Of a stretch of DNA of 32,699 nt, positions 30,173 to 32,699 are shown piece by piece; the stretch's first letter is position 1; each line of letters opens with the position of its first letter. The stretch lies in contig DATHUR010000081.1 of NCBI GenBank assembly GCA_035462025.1, forward strand, positions 1 to 32,699, given 5' to 3'. The notes under the pieces were generated by a model, which saw only the letters and a list, made by a program, of their open reading frames with translations, was not told the origin of the DNA and did not search any database. The DNA is from Egicoccus sp035462025. Its GTDB lineage: Bacteria > Actinomycetota > Nitriliruptoria > Nitriliruptorales > Nitriliruptoraceae. The position numbers were made by a program, and so were the translations under genes.

Positions 30173-32041
30173 ATGAGATTGCGCGCGTTCCCGTCCCACC
30201 TGCTCCAGGCGGGTGTGGCCCCACTGGCGGCGGTGACCCTGATCGCCGTCGGCGCCTCCGGGACCACGGTGCTGACCACGCCGGCGGCCCAGTCGACCGG
30301 CCGACCCGCAGCGCAGACGCAGGTCCTGACCGCCACCCCGGCCGTGGACGACGTGCTGGCGGCGCCGGTGCTCTCCAGCGTCTCTGACCTCGAGGCCGAG
30401 GCGGTCGGGCTGGCCGACGAGTTCGGTGCGGTGCCGGTCGACGAGTCCGGACGCCTGTGCCCCGTGAACGAGCTCGAGGTCCGCTGGAGCGAACCCGAGG
30501 GGTTCACGCACGGCGCCTTCATCGCGCCGGTCGGGCCGCGACCCGCGGACGGCGTCGAGGACGTCAACGGCGTCGTGGTGTGCGGCATGTCCACCTGGGC
30601 GTTCATGGGGTTCGAAGCGGCCCACGACGGGGCGGCCTGGACCGTGACCGCCGTCCCCTACGTCAACGAGGAGGTGGCCCGGCCCGAGGACCTCAACCTC
30701 GACGCCGAGGTCGACGACCACGCCGACGAGCCGGCCACCGAGCCGACACCGGCGAAGCCGTCGCCCACGCCCTCGCCGAAGCCGACCGTCGAGACCTCCG
30801 CGTGGCTGGCGGGGCTCGGGGCGATCGAGCCGTACGCCGCCTACGAGCCGCAGTCGGCCTGCTCGCCGACCGCCAAGGCGGGCACGGTCACCATGAAGGA
30901 CGCGTTGCTGGCGTCCTACCCGGTCACGCGCAACCTCGGCATCGCCCGTGCCTGCCACCTCGGCGGCCGCTCCGAGCACAAGGAGGGCCGCGCGTTCGAC
31001 TGGGGTGCCTACGTCTCACGCGCCGGTGAGCGCGCATCCGTCGAGCAGTTCCTGACCCAGTTGCTGGCCACCGACGCCGACGGCAATCGTCACGCGCTCG
31101 CCCGCCGCATGGGCGTCATGTACGTGATCTGGAACGGCCAGATCTGGTCGGCATACCGACCCGGCGACGGCTGGCGCCGCTACGGCGGGCCGAACCCGCA
31201 CACCGACCACGCCCACGTGTCGCTCAGCCGCGCGGGCGGGGCGGGGCAGACCAGCTTCTTCGCGCAGGGACTGGCCGCGAAGGGCGTCCTGCGCGAGGTA
31301 CCGCCGGGCGCGTCGGCGATCAACACCGCCGCCGTGATCGCCGCGCCTTCGGGCGCGGCCCGGGTGACGACGGTGTCGGCCAGGCCGACCGAGAAGCGGC
31401 AGCGCGACGCGCAGGCGTCGGTCGGTGACAGTGCACGACCGGCGCGCCGCGATGGTCGCGAGCCGTTCACGGCCGAGCAACGGGCGGCGTGGGAGGCCTA
31501 CCAGCAGGCCGCCGAGGCCGAACGTCAGGCCCGACGCGAACAGCGTCGTACAGCCGAGGACGGCCAACGCTCCGAGTGGCGCGAGCGCCGCCAGGAGACC
31601 GAAGCGCAGCAACGCACCGAGTGGCAGGCCCGACGCGAAGCCGCCGAGGCCCAGCAGCGCGCCGAAAGGCAGGCCCGCCGCGAGGCCGAGACCGCCAAGC
31701 GCGCCGAGTGGCAGCAGCGTCGCGCGGAGGCCGAAGCGCAGCAACGCGCCGAGTGGCAGGCCCGCCGCGAGGCCGAGACCGCCAAGCGCGCCGAATGGCA
31801 GCAGCGTCGCCAGGAGGCCGAGACGGCCAAGCGCGCCGAGCGGCAGCGCCGGAAGGAAGCGGCCGAGACGGCGTGGCGCGAGCGGCGTCAGCGTCGCCAG
31901 CCGGCCCCGGCCCCGTCGCCCACGCCCTCACCGTCGCCGAGCCCGTCGCCGACGCCCGAGCCCGTCGTCACCGAGGCCGAGCCGGTCGTTACCGAGCCGG
32001 AGCCGGTCGTCACCGAGCCCGCACCGACCGAGGGCGGCTGA
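30173..32041 (+). CDS. Secreted M15-like (ARB_07466-type) protein with basic coiled-coil tail
   Basis: A 622-aa exported protein. A signal-like N-terminus (LLQAGVAPLAAVTLIAVGASG) is followed by a domain of unknown type (about 60-190) with two cysteines (RLCPVNE, VVCGMST) and a Pro/Thr/Ser/Lys linker. The central domain (about 210-360) has RSEHKEGRAFDWGAYV and PHTDHAHVSLS, the His/Asp and HxH pattern of M15-like cell-wall enzymes, plus IWNGQIWSAYRPGDGWRRY. From about 425 to 580 the chain is a charged coiled coil of Arg/Gln/Glu/Ala heptads with repeated EAETAKRAEWQQRR units. It ends in a Pro/Ser linker and EPVVTE repeats. It may remodel or bind peptidoglycan. Confidence 0.82.
   Translation: MRLRAFPSHLLQAGVAPLAAVTLIAVGASGTTVLTTPAAQSTGRPAAQTQVLTATPAVDDVLAAPVLSSVSDLEAEAVGLADEFGAVPVDESGRLCPVNELEVRWSEPEGFTHGAFIAPVGPRPADGVEDVNGVVVCGMSTWAFMGFEAAHDGAAWTVTAVPYVNEEVARPEDLNLDAEVDDHADEPATEPTPAKPSPTPSPKPTVETSAWLAGLGAIEPYAAYEPQSACSPTAKAGTVTMKDALLASYPVTRNLGIARACHLGGRSEHKEGRAFDWGAYVSRAGERASVEQFLTQLLATDADGNRHALARRMGVMYVIWNGQIWSAYRPGDGWRRYGGPNPHTDHAHVSLSRAGGAGQTSFFAQGLAAKGVLREVPPGASAINTAAVIAAPSGAARVTTVSARPTEKRQRDAQASVGDSARPARRDGREPFTAEQRAAWEAYQQAAEAERQARREQRRTAEDGQRSEWRERRQETEAQQRTEWQARREAAEAQQRAERQARREAETAKRAEWQQRRAEAEAQQRAEWQARREAETAKRAEWQQRRQEAETAKRAERQRRKEAAETAWRERRQRRQPAPAPSPTPSPSPSPSPTPEPVVTEAEPVVTEPEPVVTEPAPTEGG
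31682..31811 (+). repeat. 87-nt-period direct repeat coding for the coiled coil
   Basis: The stretch starting GAGGCCGAGACCGCCAAG at 31682 recurs at 31769, with near identity over more than 40 nt. The 87-nt period equals 29 residues and keeps frame. Shorter diverged units precede it from about 31600 and follow it to about 31860. Confidence 0.8.
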
Positions 32042-32058
32042 CCCGGCGACGGCGACGG

Positions 32059-32699
32059 TCAGCGTAGTTGGGCGAGGACGTCGACCAGGCCCTCCAGGCT
32101 GGCCAGGTCGTGGCCCGGTAGGAACACGTCCACGTGTGGCAGCGCCGCTGCCATGCCGCGCTGGGTCGGCACGAAGCGCGGGTCGCCGGCGAGCGGGTTG
32201 ACCCAGACCAACCGGTGCACGCTGCGCCGCAGGCGGGCGACCGCCTGACCGAGCCGGTCGGGGTCGCCGCGCTCCAGGCCGTCCGAGCAGACCACGACGA
32301 CCGCACCGCGCAGGATCCCCCGACGTCCCCACGTCCGCACCAGCCGGTCGAGGTTGGCCGCGATACGGGTCCCCCCGTCCCAGTCGACGACCCGTTCGGC
32401 GGCGTCGGCGAGCGCGGTGTCGGGGTCGCCCGCGGCCAGCGCGTCGGTCAGTCGGGTCAGCCGCGTCCCGAACGCGAACACCTCGACGCGCCGGCGCGAT
32501 CGTGCCGCACCCGCCCCCGCCGCCACGGCGAACCGCAGCAGCGGCCGGGCGTAGGCGGCCATCGACCCCGACACGTCGAGCAGCACGACCAGGGGCCGCT
32601 GGCGGGGCCGCCGGGTCAGGCGGTCGAACTCGAGCACCTCGCCCTCGAACCGCATCGCCCGCTCCAGTGTGCGGGTCAGGTCGAGGTCCTCGCCGCTGC
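32059..32699 (-). CDS. CoxE-like VWA-domain protein, C-terminal part
   Basis: The gene enters from the right edge; 213 residues are visible to its stop. The von Willebrand A domain has a full MIDAS motif, LVVLLDVSGSMAAYARPLLRF, followed by VEVFAFGTRLTRLT, WDGGTRIAANLDRL (the MIDAS threonine) and VVVVCSDGLERGDP. This is the pattern of CoxE-type proteins, which usually work with a MoxR/CoxD AAA+ ATPase to mature metalloenzymes such as CO dehydrogenase-family proteins. The partner is not in the window and would be expected upstream, off the right edge. Its 3' end is 17 nt from the convergent M15-like gene. Confidence 0.88.
   Translation of the reverse strand, partial: SGEDLDLTRTLERAMRFEGEVLEFDRLTRRPRQRPLVVLLDVSGSMAAYARPLLRFAVAAGAGAARSRRRVEVFAFGTRLTRLTDALAAGDPDTALADAAERVVDWDGGTRIAANLDRLVRTWGRRGILRGAVVVVCSDGLERGDPDRLGQAVARLRRSVHRLVWVNPLAGDPRFVPTQRGMAAALPHVDVFLPGHDLASLEGLVDVLAQLR

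Noticed and set aside
28316..30979. An 887-codon minus-strand open frame
   Set aside because: It is antisense to three well-supported plus-strand genes, has low-complexity Arg/Gly/Val composition and no recognisable domain.

Overview
The window is very GC-rich chromosomal DNA from an actinobacterium. The clues are many GTG starts, dense ATGA/GTGA gene overlaps, mycothiol-type DinB enzymes, a fused AccD-AccA carboxyltransferase and a matrixin protease carrying S-layer-homology-like repeats. The last trait, with the overall gene set, fits a deep-branching class such as Nitriliruptoria, but that placement is inference. No rRNA, tRNA, CRISPR array, transposase or phage gene was seen.

Layout. 1-4.98 kb: the N-terminus of a cysteine desulfurase running off the left edge, then small housekeeping and accessory genes: a YbaK-like editing protein, an SRPBCC protein, a membrane-anchored hypothetical, and a CGNR zinc-finger regulator divergent from an EamA exporter across a perfect 13-bp inverted repeat. 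4.6-8.3 kb (minus): etfB-etfA, a hairpin, a PaaK-like adenylate-forming protein and a GIY-YIG-like protein. 8.5-11 kb (plus): a methyltransferase and a GH57 glucan enzyme. 11-16.1 kb (minus): a diguanylate cyclase, a small membrane protein, a nucleotidyltransferase-like protein, a secreted matrixin, a decayed duplicate of the nucleotidyltransferase-like gene's tail, and an ABC transporter. 16.2-18.2 kb (plus): a copper-delivery and oxidase-assembly operon (PCuAC, SCO1, CtaG). 18.2-22.6 kb (minus): a tightly packed six-gene operon (methyltransferase, hexapeptide acyltransferase, DinB, NAD-binding dehydrogenase, His-rich methyltransferase, VOC protein).

22.7-24.9 kb is an islet of visibly lower GC: a lipoprotein and a secreted protein of unknown family, and a three-helix membrane protein ending in a LuxR-type DNA-binding domain. 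25.1-28.3 kb is a lipid-metabolism block: enoyl-CoA hydratase divergent from a GntR regulator that is translationally coupled to the AccDA fusion. 28.3-32 kb: an SGNH esterase lipoprotein, a mycothiol-dependent isomerase-like protein and a large secreted M15-like protein with a basic coiled-coil tail. At the right edge a CoxE-like VWA protein enters on the minus strand.

Most notable: the order iscS ... etfA-etfB <-> methyltransferase-GH57, plus the nearby acyltransferase/methyltransferase pair, parallels the Mycobacterium tuberculosis Rv3025c-Rv3037c region linked to methylglucose lipopolysaccharide. Here it lacks the Rv3032-type glycosyltransferase and is interrupted by unrelated genes. This may be a divergent polymethylated-polysaccharide locus.
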